From Vulcanimicrobiota bacterium (GTDB lineage: Bacteria; Vulcanimicrobiota; Vulcanimicrobiia; Vulcanimicrobiales; Vulcanimicrobiaceae), in the NCBI GenBank assembly GCA_019233415.1, contig JAFAMK010000270.1, positions 1-25,566 of the forward strand: 25,566 nucleotides of DNA, read 5' to 3'. Both the position numbers and the translations under genes were made by a program. The notes beneath the pieces are model-generated. The model worked only from the letters and a program-made list of their open reading frames with translations, had not been told where the DNA came from and searched no databases. Shown piece by piece: positions 1 to 7,280 of the stretch. Position 1 is the first letter of the stretch; each line of letters opens with the position of its first letter.

Positions 1-1980
1 CTCGCGCTCGCGGGGCTGATGATCGCGCGCAAGCTGCCGGCGCTGCTCGCGGTTCCGCTGATGGCGCTTGCCACTGCGGCGATCGCCGGCGTGCATGACC
101 TCGCCGGCATCCTCACAGCGGGTGCGGTGAAGCTGGCACCGGTGTACGCGACGCTGTTCTTCGGCGCGCTGTTGAGTCGCGTCGTTCTTTCGACCGGCAT
201 CGCCGAGACGCTCGTCACCTACGCGGCCGAGTTCGGCGGCGACCGGCCGCTGCTGCTCTCGCTGCTGCTGTGCGCGGTCGTCGCAGTGCTGTTCACGACC
301 GTCACCGGGCTCGGCGCGATCATCATGATCGGCACGATCGTCCTGCCGGTGATGATGACCGTCGGCGTCCCGCGCGCGACCTCGGCGACGCTGTTCCTGC
401 TTGCGTTCGGGCTCGGCTACATCCTCAATATCGCGCAGTGGAGGTTTTACAGCACGGTCTTCGGCGTCGATCGCGCGACGTTTCAGGGCTACGCGCTCGT
501 GCTGTTCGCGGTGCAGGCGGTCGTGCTCGTCGCATACGCGCTCGTTCGCGCGCGCACGACCCGCGACTATGCGACGAAGGTCGTCCTTCGACAAGCTCAG
601 GATGACGGGGGTGGTGGTCAGGGTGACGGGGGCACTCGCAGTGGACGGCGGGTCGGGCCATTTGCACTGATTACGCCGGTGCTGCCGCTCGTGCTGTTGG
701 CGGGGTTTGGGCTCGACGCGATCGTCGGTTTCGCGTTGGCCGCCGTCTATGGTGCGCTCGTTACGAAGCCGCGGGAGGCGGTGAAGACGCTCGTTGCGGC
801 GTGGGTGCGCGGGATCGAGGACGTTGCGCCGGCGACGATCCTGATGATCGGAATCGGGATGCTGCTGGTCGCGGCGCAGACGAAGGAGGTGCAAGCCGCG
901 GTGACGCCGCTCGTCGCCGCGGCCGCGCCGCGCTCGCCGCTCGCATACGTGGTGCTCTTCGGACTGCTCTCGCCGCTTGCGCTCTACCGTGGGCCGCTCA
1001 ATCCGTACGGCGTCGGGATCGGCGTCTATACCGTGCTCGCGACGCTGCACGTGCTCCCCGCCGTCGCGCTGGTCGCCGCCGTGATGGCGGTGGTTCAGGT
1101 GCAGAACGTCTGCGATCCGACGAACACACAGAACGTCTGGGTCGCGAACTTCACCGGGATCGGCGTCGAGCGGATCACGCGCCTCGTCTTGCCGTGGCAA
1201 GTTGCGGTCGCGACGGCGGGAACGATCGTCGTCGTTATCGCGGGTGCCGGATTGTTCGGGACGGCGCCGTTTCCGCCGCGCACCGCCGCAGCAGCGACGA
1301 TGAACGATGGACTGTTCGCGCCGCAGTCCGCGTCGCGCGCGGTCGCAGTCGTCGGTGACGGCACGCCGGACGGTGCTGCGGCAGCGCACGAAGTCGCCGC
1401 TGCCGTCGGTCGCGGCTGGCCGGGCTATCGCATCGTCGATGCGCCGAGCGATCCCGCCGCGAGCGATTGCCGTACCAAGGCGTACGCCGCGGTGATTCGC
1501 GTCGGGGTCACGCCGCTCGCGCGCGACGCACGCGACGTCGGTCTGACGCTCGCGGACTGCGCGGGCTGGAACGTCGCAGAGTGGCACGCGCAGGGTGCCG
1601 TGCGGCGTGCCGCGCTCGACGCGCTGTTCGCATTGCGCGTGTGGGCACGCGAGCACGCGGCGTTCGCCGGCGAGGTCTTCGACCGCGGGCTCGCCTTCGA
1701 CCCGACCGATCCGCGCCCGACGTACTTCTACGTCCTGTTCAAACCGACCGACGGCTACATGCGCGCGCTGGTTCGTGCCGGCGGTCCGGCCTGGGTCGCC
1801 GGCCTACGCACGGGCGATGTGATCGACAAGCTCGACGACCGCTTCTGGTGGGAGTACGGCACCTACCAGACGCAACTGCGCGCCTACGACGGTCAGCCCC
1901 ACAGCTTCGACGTCGAGCGCGGCAAGGTCGGGGGCCCGGCTGCCCACGTCCAGTTAGGAGAACCGTTTCAAGGTTCCTGA
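1..1980 (+). CDS. Polytopic membrane transporter with C-terminal PDZ-like region (5' end missing)
   Basis: The frame is open from the first base, so the true start probably lies upstream; the first ATG is at 19. Numbering from that ATG, residues 1-175 and 214-415 form two hydrophobic blocks of several membrane segments each, separated by a charged Gly-rich loop. This two-block layout resembles transporters of the ion transporter superfamily (citrate/C4-dicarboxylate/DcuC-like). Glycine-rich helix ends such as TTVTGLGAIIMIG and the motif CDPTNTQN are visible, but I cannot name a substrate. The last 240 residues are soluble. Residues about 577-640 (GYMRALVRAGGPAWVAGLRTG followed by DVIDKL) resemble a PDZ domain. 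The loop at about residues 189-200 (LRQAQDDGGG) is encoded by a dispersed repeat element. The gene ends 92 bases before the promoter of the next operon. The membrane-protein call is firm and the family is tentative. Confidence 0.6.
   Translation, partial: LALAGLMIARKLPALLAVPLMALATAAIAGVHDLAGILTAGAVKLAPVYATLFFGALLSRVVLSTGIAETLVTYAAEFGGDRPLLLSLLLCAVVAVLFTTVTGLGAIIMIGTIVLPVMMTVGVPRATSATLFLLAFGLGYILNIAQWRFYSTVFGVDRATFQGYALVLFAVQAVVLVAYALVRARTTRDYATKVVLRQAQDDGGGGQGDGGTRSGRRVGPFALITPVLPLVLLAGFGLDAIVGFALAAVYGALVTKPREAVKTLVAAWVRGIEDVAPATILMIGIGMLLVAAQTKEVQAAVTPLVAAAAPRSPLAYVVLFGLLSPLALYRGPLNPYGVGIGVYTVLATLHVLPAVALVAAVMAVVQVQNVCDPTNTQNVWVANFTGIGVERITRLVLPWQVAVATAGTIVVVIAGAGLFGTAPFPPRTAAAATMNDGLFAPQSASRAVAVVGDGTPDGAAAAHEVAAAVGRGWPGYRIVDAPSDPAASDCRTKAYAAVIRVGVTPLARDARDVGLTLADCAGWNVAEWHAQGAVRRAALDALFALRVWAREHAAFAGEVFDRGLAFDPTDPRPTYFYVLFKPTDGYMRALVRAGGPAWVAGLRTGDVIDKLDDRFWWEYGTYQTQLRAYDGQPHSFDVERGKVGGPAAHVQLGEPFQGS
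585..610 (+). repeat. Dispersed short repeat, copy 1 (forward), inside the transporter gene
   Basis: The core CCTTCGACAAGCTCAG is followed by GATGACGGGG. The same core occurs at 17253-17279 (forward) and, reverse-complemented, at 17518-17544. It is read in frame as LRQAQDDGG within a cytoplasmic or periplasmic loop of the transporter, so it does not break the gene. No transposase is nearby. From memory this motif recurs in many high-GC genomes as a REP-like element, which I cannot verify here. Confidence 0.8.
1960..1976 (+). terminator. Weak stem-loop at the transporter stop codon
   Basis: GAACC at 1960-1964 can pair with GGTTC at 1972-1976 across a 7-nt loop. A bulged extension (AGG/CCT) is possible. 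There is no T-run after it, so it would at best be a weak or Rho-assisted terminator, and it may mean nothing. Confidence 0.2.
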
Positions 1981-2072
1981 ACGAGCTGCGGTTCGGTCTC
2001 GATCGCCCCATGATTCAAAGCACGCTCGGGTTGGACAGAAGCGCAATAAAGTGCTGAGGAGTGCGAACCCCC

Positions 2073-2101
2073 TTGACGGCGACTAGTATAAGTAGTATAA
2101 A
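2073..2101 (+). promoter_or_regulatory. Sigma-70-type promoter of the peptide-gntR-ABC operon
   Basis: A -35 box TTGACG (2073-2078) and a -10 box TATAAA (2096-2101) are separated by exactly 17 bases. The region is conspicuously AT-rich in otherwise GC-rich DNA and contains the near-repeat AGTATAAGTAGTATAA. Transcription would start near 2108, inside the palindrome at 2104-2122. Confidence 0.75.
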
Positions 2102-2103
2102 TC

Positions 2104-2122
2104 GTATTAGTTGAACTAATAC
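2104..2122. promoter_or_regulatory. Palindromic operator, probable GntR (YtrA-type) binding site
   Basis: GTATTAGTT-G-AACTAATAC is a perfect inverted repeat with 9-bp arms around one central base. It begins 2 bases after the -10 box and covers the predicted transcription start. That is an ideal position for repression by the GntR protein encoded 147 bases downstream. YtrA-subfamily regulators are known to bind AT-rich palindromes before their own ABC-transporter operons. Binding by this regulator is inferred from position and symmetry. Confidence 0.75.
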
Positions 2123-2146
2123 ACGCTGGCCCTGGAGGTCCCCGTC

Positions 2147-2263
2147 ATGGAAAAGAATCGCCCGGTCTTCCGTCCTCAGTCAATTCGTCCGGTCCCCGTC
2201 CCGACGCTCGTCCGCGTCCCGCGGGACTCGCAGCTGTTCCGCGGCTGGGGCATCACGCTCTAA
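2147..2263 (+). CDS. 38-residue peptide leading the gntR-ABC operon
   Basis: An ATG lies 8 bases after a strong Shine-Dalgarno GGAGG (2134-2138), directly downstream of the promoter and operator. The 38-residue product starts MEKNRPVFRPQ and ends FRGWGITL. It is basic and rich in proline, valine and arginine, with no membrane segment or signal peptide. It stops 5 bases before the GTG of gntR, which has no good Shine-Dalgarno of its own, so its translation may drive gntR by coupling. I do not recognise the peptide. It could be a coupling leader, a small effector of the repressor or transporter, or a peptide substrate of the ABC system. The excellent ribosome site and position make translation likely; the role is unknown. 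Confidence 0.6.
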   Translation: MEKNRPVFRPQSIRPVPVPTLVRVPRDSQLFRGWGITL

Positions 2264-2268
2264 ACACG

Positions 2269-2673
2269 GTGCCGCCCGCATTCTTCTCGGTCGACCCACA
2301 TGGGGGCGCCCCACTGTATGCACAGTTGACCGAGCAAATCAAACGAGCGATTGCGCTTGGTGCGCTTACCCCGGGTGAGCGGCTACCAACCGTGAAGGGG
2401 CTCGCGCATGACCTCAAGCTGAACCCGAATACGGTCGCTCGTGTCTATCGTGACCTCGAGCGCGACGGTGTCATCGCCACCACGCCGGGCCGCGGATCGT
2501 TCGTTCGGGAGAATGGTGCGGTCGGCGAAACGCGCCGCGTGGCGACCGACGTCGTGGACCGTGAGATCGACAACGTGGTGCGTGAAGCGCGGTCGCTCGG
2601 GGTGACGCACATGGAAGTTCGCGCGATCGCCGATGCCGCGATCGCCCGCTGGTACTCGGAGGATGCAACGTGA
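2269..2673 (+). CDS. GntR-family transcriptional regulator, YtrA subfamily
   Basis: A 134-residue repressor with a GTG start. Residues about 14-78 form the GntR winged helix-turn-helix: PLYAQLTEQIKRAI, then GERLPTVKGLAHDLKLNPNTV, then the wing GVIATTPGRGSFV. Only about 55 mostly helical residues follow, too short for a FadR, HutC or MocR effector domain but typical of YtrA regulators. YtrA proteins usually repress adjacent ABC-2 transporter operons that respond to cell-envelope stress or antibiotics. Here the ATPase gene starts 4 nt before the gntR stop codon ends (2670), and the promoter carries a matching palindrome, so autoregulation is likely. The inducer cannot be read from sequence. Confidence 0.9.
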   Translation: MPPAFFSVDPHGGAPLYAQLTEQIKRAIALGALTPGERLPTVKGLAHDLKLNPNTVARVYRDLERDGVIATTPGRGSFVRENGAVGETRRVATDVVDREIDNVVREARSLGVTHMEVRAIADAAIARWYSEDAT

Positions 2674-3539
2674 TCGCGATCAGCGGTCTGACCAAACGCT
2701 ACGGCGACGTGCTCGCCGCCGACGACGTCACGCTCGACGTCCCCGCGGGTTCGGTGTGCGGCCTGCTCGGCCGCAACGGCGCGGGCAAGACGACGACGTT
2801 CAAGTGCCTGCTCGGATTCGCCCGGCCGGAAGCCGGAACGGTACGGTTCGACGGCGCGCCGCTGACGCCGCTGACGTTCGCGCGCATCGGTTACGCCCCC
2901 GAGCGCCCCGCGCTCTACAACTGGATGACCGTCGCGCAGCACGTCGAGTTGGCGCGGCGCACGCAGCCGGCGTACGACGAAGCGTTCGCGCGGGAACTGC
3001 TCGCGACGTTCCGGCTCGACGGACGTAAGAAGGCCGGGAAGCTGTCGAAAGGCCAGCAGACGGCGCTCGCGCTGATCGTCGCGGTCGCGCACCGGCCGTC
3101 GATCCTGATCCTCGACGAGCCGGCCAGCGGGCTCGACCCGGTGATGCAGCGCGTCGTTCTCGACCTGCTGATCGACGCAGCGACGAACGGTGCCGCAATC
3201 CTGCTCTCGTCGCACCAGATCGGCCAAGTCGATCGCGCGGCGGACCGCGTTGCGATCATGCGTGACGGCCAGATCGTCCTGGCGGGCGAGCTCGACGCGC
3301 TGCGCGAGTCGTCACGCGTCGTCGAGGCGACGTTCGAGCGCGAGGTCCCGGACCTCGGGGGACTCGACGCCGAGATGCGCATCGAACGCGTCGGGACGAG
3401 CGTGCGCGCGCATGCGAACGGACGCGCCGACGCGGTCGTCGCGCGGTTCGGCGCGCTCGGCGCGCTCGGCGTACGCGTCCTCGACCGTTCGCTCGAAGAT
3501 CTCTTCCTCGACACCGTCGACGACGGAGGGACCCACTGA
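2670..3539 (+). CDS. ABC transporter ATP-binding protein (ABC-2/YtrB-like)
   Basis: A 289-residue cytoplasmic ATPase. Walker A is GRNGAGKT (residues 34-41). The Q-loop position carries Glu in YAPERP (E78), as in many YtrB-like ATPases. The signature is LSKGQQ (125-130), Walker B and D-loop ILILDEPASGLDP (145-157), and the switch histidine H182 lies in LLSSHQ. Residues beyond about 215 form an extra C-terminal domain of the kind found in drug- and peptide-type ABC-2 ATPases. It starts by GTGA overlap with gntR, and its TGA shares one base with the permease ATG. With the permease it should form an exporter, or a MacB-like mechanosensory device, for an unidentified hydrophobic or peptide compound. 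Confidence 0.93.
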   Translation: MIAISGLTKRYGDVLAADDVTLDVPAGSVCGLLGRNGAGKTTTFKCLLGFARPEAGTVRFDGAPLTPLTFARIGYAPERPALYNWMTVAQHVELARRTQPAYDEAFARELLATFRLDGRKKAGKLSKGQQTALALIVAVAHRPSILILDEPASGLDPVMQRVVLDLLIDAATNGAAILLSSHQIGQVDRAADRVAIMRDGQIVLAGELDALRESSRVVEATFEREVPDLGGLDAEMRIERVGTSVRAHANGRADAVVARFGALGALGVRVLDRSLEDLFLDTVDDGGTH

Positions 3540-4282
3540 TGGAATACGTCGAGCTGCGCCGCGTGCGCAGGACGCTGAGGAACTACGCGATCGTGCTGCT
3601 GGCGGGGTTTGCGCTGGCCGCGATCGGCATCCTGAGCAGCGCGCACTCCGACCATTCGGTGATCGGTGTGATCCATGTCTCCGACCTCGTCGTCGGCGCG
3701 ATGTTCGGCGCATTGCTCACCGGGACGATCGTCGCCTGTGGGTTGCAGGCCGAGTGGTCGACGACCGCGATAACCTGGACCCGGCCACGGCCGCGAGAAG
3801 CGATCGCCTGGGGATACCTCGCAGTCGACTTCGGCGCAATCGTCGCCGCCTTCGTGATGACGCTGCTCTTCGCGCTCGCGGTGGTCTCGCTCTTCGGCGC
3901 ATTGCCGAACCTGCAGTTCGACGGCGAACACGTACTTCGTTCGATCGTCATCGGCTTCGGCGTGACGATGATGTGGTACGGGCTGATCTGGCTCGTCGCC
4001 GCGCGGCTACCCGGCCGCGCTCCGCTCATCGCCGGGCTGAGCTGGGCCGTGTTCCTGATCCTGGGCGGACTCACCGCGGCGAACTTGCCGTGGCTGTTCC
4101 ATGCGCTGATCGTCGCGCTGAACTATCTCAACCCGCTCGCCTACGTCGACAGCGGCGGCTCGAGCTCGAATACGCATCCGCTGATCGCCCTCTCGCCGTG
4201 GCTTCGCGGACTCGCCGCCTGGGCGATCGCGGCGGTCGCGATCGTCGCAAGCATCCGGCTCTGGTCGACGCGGGAGGCCTGA
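3539..4282 (+). CDS. ABC-2-type permease subunit
   Basis: A 247-residue integral membrane protein with about six hydrophobic segments (residues 16-33, 47-68, 95-118, 135-154, 163-182, 224-241), the usual number for ABC-2 permeases. The basic N-terminus MEYVELRRVRRTLRNY is the typical cytoplasmic coupling helix. Polar residues between segments 1 and 2 are few, so there is no large extracellular domain. It starts on the stop codon of the ATPase gene, so the two are surely co-translated. It likely forms the membrane channel of the transporter controlled by the upstream GntR protein. Its sequence is too generic to name a substrate. Confidence 0.85.
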   Translation: MEYVELRRVRRTLRNYAIVLLAGFALAAIGILSSAHSDHSVIGVIHVSDLVVGAMFGALLTGTIVACGLQAEWSTTAITWTRPRPREAIAWGYLAVDFGAIVAAFVMTLLFALAVVSLFGALPNLQFDGEHVLRSIVIGFGVTMMWYGLIWLVAARLPGRAPLIAGLSWAVFLILGGLTAANLPWLFHALIVALNYLNPLAYVDSGGSSSNTHPLIALSPWLRGLAAWAIAAVAIVASIRLWSTREA

Positions 4283-4284
4283 CC

Positions 4285-4464
4285 ATGACGATCATGGCGA
4301 CGCATTTCGCGATCGTGCTCGGGGCCTGGCGCCTGCGCGTTCGCATCGACCTCGACGAGCCGCGCGAAGAGGAACTGCGCGAGCAGCATCCGCCTCAGCG
4401 CACTGCCTCGGCCGCGCCGAGCGCGGAACCGCCGCCGCGCATTGCGACCTGGGGACGCGGCTGA
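4285..4464 (+). CDS. 59-residue small protein at the end of the ABC operon
   Basis: An ATG at 4285, two bases after the permease stop, is preceded at 7 nt by GGGAGG (4272-4277). The product has a short hydrophobic stretch (residues 4-16, THFAIVLGAW), then a basic-acidic segment (LRVRIDLDEPREEELREQ) and a Pro/Ala-rich tail ending IATWGRG. An alternative ATG lies at residue 4. The Shine-Dalgarno and tight spacing support translation. I do not recognise a family. It may be an accessory peptide of the transporter, or simply a lineage-specific gene. Confidence 0.5.
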   Translation: MTIMATHFAIVLGAWRLRVRIDLDEPREEELREQHPPQRTASAAPSAEPPPRIATWGRG

Positions 4465-4485
4465 ACGCCCGGCGAAGGGGGCGGG

Positions 4486-5877
4486 ATGCTCGCCCCCCAC
4501 GCCGACGCCCTCATCGAACACGTTCGTGCCAACCGTGACCGCTATCTCGGCGAACTGAAGACCTGGGTCGCGATCCCGTCGATCTCCGCGCAGCCTGACC
4601 ACCGTGCCGACGTGCGCCGTTCGGCCGAGCATGCAGTCGAGCGGATGCGCGCCGCGGGGCTCACCGAGGCCCTCGTCCTCGAAACCGACGGCAATCCCGT
4701 CGCGTACGGCGCATGGCTTGGCGCGCCGGGCGCGCCGACGATCCTGATCTACGGGCACCACGACGTGCAGCCCGACGACCCGAAGGAGCTGTGGACCTCG
4801 CCGCCGTGGGACGCGCAGGTGCGTGACGGCAAAATCTACGGCCGCGGCGTGGTCGACGACAAGGGCCAGTGCCTGATGCACGTCGCCGCGCTCGAAGCGC
4901 ATTTGCGCGTGAACGGAAAGCTGCCGATCAACGTCAAGGTCGTCTTCGAGGGCGAAGAAGAGATCGGCTCGCCGAGCTTCGAGGCGTTTCTCGCGCGCGA
5001 GAAGGAACGGCTGGCGTGCGACGTGGTCGTCGTCTCCGACACGGCGGTCTTCGCCGAGGACGTTCCGTCGCTGACGACCTCGCTGCGCGGGCTCGTGCGC
5101 TGGGAGATCACGGTGCACGGGCCGACGAGCGACCTGCACTCCGGCTACTACGGCGGCGTGGTGAAGAACCCGCTGGAAGCGCTCGCGCAGATTCTCGCCT
5201 CGCTGAAGGACGCGCACGGACGCGTCGTCGTCCCCGGCTTCTACGACGGCGTGCGCGAGCTCTCACCCCGCGAACGCGCCGAGATCGCGGCGCTGCCGTT
5301 CGATCCCGCCAAAGAGGCGCACGCGCTCGGCGTTCCCGAGCTGGCCGGCGAGAACGCACGGCTGCCGCTGGAGCGGATGTGGTTCCGCCCGACGCTCGAG
5401 ATCAACGGGATGTACGGCGGCTATCAGGGCCAGGGCACGAAGACGATCATCCCGTCGTTCGCGAAGGCGAAGCTCACCTCGCGGCTCGTTCCGCACCAGG
5501 ACCCCGATGCGGTCAAGCGCGCGGTGGCGACGTACGTGCAGCGCGTCGCGCCGAAGGGCGTGCGCGTCGACGTCGAGGTATTCGAGGGCGATGCGCCGGC
5601 GGTCGAGACGTCGCGCGACCACCCTGCCGTCGCAGCCGCGGCCCGCGCGATGGAGCTGGGCTTCGGCAAGCCGCCGGTCTTCATCGGAACCGGCGGGACG
5701 ATCGGTCCCGTCTCGTCCTTCGACCGCGTTCTCCACTTGCCGCAGGTGCTGATCGGCGTCGGCCTCCCCGACGACGCGATCCACGCGCCGAACGAGAAGT
5801 TCGACCTGCACCAGTTCTTCGGCGGAATCGAAACGATGACGTATCTCTACGACGAGCTGGCGAGCGCGCTGAAGTGA
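4486..5877 (+). CDS. M20-family metallopeptidase (dipeptidase-like)
   Basis: A 463-residue cytoplasmic enzyme of the M20 di-zinc family, close in layout to carnosinase/PepV-like dipeptidases. Metal and catalytic motifs are complete: GHHDVQP (H91, catalytic D93), GRGVVDDKG (bridging D124), FEGEEEIGS (base E158 and ligand E159), VVVSD (D185) and the final ligand H433 in IHAPNEKF. The lid or dimerisation domain (about 205-390) carries DLHSGYYGG. It should hydrolyse dipeptides or a related N-acyl amino acid; the exact substrate is not readable. The ATG is preceded by GAAGGGGGCGGG. The stop overlaps the GTG of the methyltransferase, so the two are cotranscribed. Confidence 0.92.
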   Translation: MLAPHADALIEHVRANRDRYLGELKTWVAIPSISAQPDHRADVRRSAEHAVERMRAAGLTEALVLETDGNPVAYGAWLGAPGAPTILIYGHHDVQPDDPKELWTSPPWDAQVRDGKIYGRGVVDDKGQCLMHVAALEAHLRVNGKLPINVKVVFEGEEEIGSPSFEAFLAREKERLACDVVVVSDTAVFAEDVPSLTTSLRGLVRWEITVHGPTSDLHSGYYGGVVKNPLEALAQILASLKDAHGRVVVPGFYDGVRELSPRERAEIAALPFDPAKEAHALGVPELAGENARLPLERMWFRPTLEINGMYGGYQGQGTKTIIPSFAKAKLTSRLVPHQDPDAVKRAVATYVQRVAPKGVRVDVEVFEGDAPAVETSRDHPAVAAAARAMELGFGKPPVFIGTGGTIGPVSSFDRVLHLPQVLIGVGLPDDAIHAPNEKFDLHQFFGGIETMTYLYDELASALK

Positions 5878-6617
5878 GCTTCACCGAACGCTTCACGACC
5901 CGCGCCGGCGACTACGTCGTCGGGCGGCCGTCCTATCCGCCGGAGGCCTTCGACGCGCTCTTCGACGGGCTCGGCGATCCGGCCGACGTCGTCGTCGCGG
6001 ACCTCGGCGCAGGTACCGGCATCTCGTCGCGGTTGCTCGCCGACCGCGGCGCGCAGGTCTTCGCGGTCGAGCCGAACCGCGCGATGCGCGAGGCCGCGGA
6101 GCCGCACCCGCGCGAGCAGTGGATCGACGGCAGCGCGGAAGCGACCGGGCTCGGCGAAGCGAGCGTCGACCTCGTCACGGCGTTCCAGGCGTTCCACTGG
6201 TTCGACCATGCGCGCGCGTTTGAGGAAATCGTCCGCATTCTGCGCCCCGGCGGCCGCGCCGCAGTGGTCTACAACGAGCGCGACGAGAGCGACCCGTTCA
6301 CCGCGGCGTACGGCGACCTCGTGCGGGCGTACGCCACCGACGACACCGAGCAGCGCCGCGCCGACGCGCTGCAGGCGTTCGAAGAGTTCGAAGGCTGGGT
6401 CGTCAAGCGCCGCATCGACGTGCGCAACGAGCAGCACCTCGACATCGAAGGCGTCCTCGCGCGCGCCCGCAGCTCCTCGTACCTCCCGAAAGCGGGCCCG
6501 GTCGCGGACGACCTGCACGCCGCGATCCGCGCGCTGTTCGCCCGCTTTGCTGAGGACGGTCGCGTCGTGATGGCCTATCGTACCATCGTCTCCACCGGAG
6601 ACGTCGGCGCCGGCTGA
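5874..6617 (+). CDS. Class I SAM-dependent methyltransferase
   Basis: A 247-residue enzyme starting at a GTG inside the GTGA overlap with the peptidase stop. The N-terminal FTTRAGDYVVGRPSYP is the usual lead-in of UbiE/trans-aconitate-type methyltransferases. Motif I is VADLGAGTGISS (residues 41-52), the ribose-binding acidic residue is E66 in AVEPN, then DGSAEATGL (85-93) and the catalytic-side segment TAFQAFHWFD. RPGGRAA follows before strand 5. It transfers a methyl group from S-adenosylmethionine to a small molecule that cannot be named. Co-translation with the M20 peptidase hints at a shared pathway, but this is weak evidence. Confidence 0.88.
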   Translation: MSFTERFTTRAGDYVVGRPSYPPEAFDALFDGLGDPADVVVADLGAGTGISSRLLADRGAQVFAVEPNRAMREAAEPHPREQWIDGSAEATGLGEASVDLVTAFQAFHWFDHARAFEEIVRILRPGGRAAVVYNERDESDPFTAAYGDLVRAYATDDTEQRRADALQAFEEFEGWVVKRRIDVRNEQHLDIEGVLARARSSSYLPKAGPVADDLHAAIRALFARFAEDGRVVMAYRTIVSTGDVGAG

Positions 6618-6687
6618 GCCCGAGTTGAGTATGGACACACCGCGGCAACCTCCCGATGATACGGACATGGTGAGATCGGTGAGTGAC

Positions 6688-7263
6688 ATGGCAGCAGAAC
6701 TACAAACTCCTGAAAGCTCGGTCCGCCGGTTCACGGTCGACGAATTCGACCAGATGTTCGAAACCGGCATCCTCGGACCCGACGAGCGCGTCGAGTTGGT
6801 CGAAGGCGAGATTATCGCCCGAGAGACGATGAACGCGCCGCATGCGTCGATGGTATGGCGCATCCAGCAGCATCTGCAGCGAGCACTAGGTGACCGAGCC
6901 GCCATCTGGGCACAGCTGCCGGTCATCATGTCGGGCCGCTCGAAACCCTTCCCGGACTTCGCGCTGCTGCACTTACGGGACGATCTCTTCCGCGAACGCC
7001 TCCCGAATGCCGCCGACACGTTCGCAGTCGTCGAGGTAAGCGACACGAGCCTCGCCATCGATCGCGGCAAGAAGTTACGCCTGTACGCGAAAGCGGCGAT
7101 CAGCGACTACTGGATCGTCGACGTCAAGGCGCGCACGGTCGAGATATACGGCGAACCGCACGACCTCGGCTACAGGCAGCGGGCGCTGTTCCGCGGTGAC
7201 GAGAGGGTCGCTTTCGCGGCGTTTCCATATATCGAGCTCTCTGTCGACGAGTTGCTCGGCTGA
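6688..7263 (+). CDS. Uma2-family (DUF820) PD-(D/E)XK-fold protein
   Basis: A 191-residue protein. The nuclease-fold motifs are visible: RVELVEGEII (E39/E41 region), KPFPDFALL (D90), VVEVSDTSL (E116), DRGKKLRLYA (K128/K129) and DYWIVDV, the hallmark of Uma2 proteins. These resemble restriction-endonuclease cores and are usually called putative endonucleases, with the biological role unproven. I chose the ATG at 6688 because GGTGAG lies 4-5 bases before it and the length then matches the family. Upstream in-frame starts exist at 6625 (TTG), 6631 and 6667. It stands alone, with no methylase or toxin partner, between the methyltransferase and HyuA genes. Confidence 0.85.
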   Translation: MAAELQTPESSVRRFTVDEFDQMFETGILGPDERVELVEGEIIARETMNAPHASMVWRIQQHLQRALGDRAAIWAQLPVIMSGRSKPFPDFALLHLRDDLFRERLPNAADTFAVVEVSDTSLAIDRGKKLRLYAKAAISDYWIVDVKARTVEIYGEPHDLGYRQRALFRGDERVAFAAFPYIELSVDELLG

Positions 7264-7280
7264 CTCCCGCGCATTCGGCC

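Noticed and set aside
4869..5873. Upstream extension of the methyltransferase through the peptidase gene
   Set aside because: Arg-rich shadow frame; the GTG at 5874 gives a standard methyltransferase N-terminus and a typical GTGA overlap.
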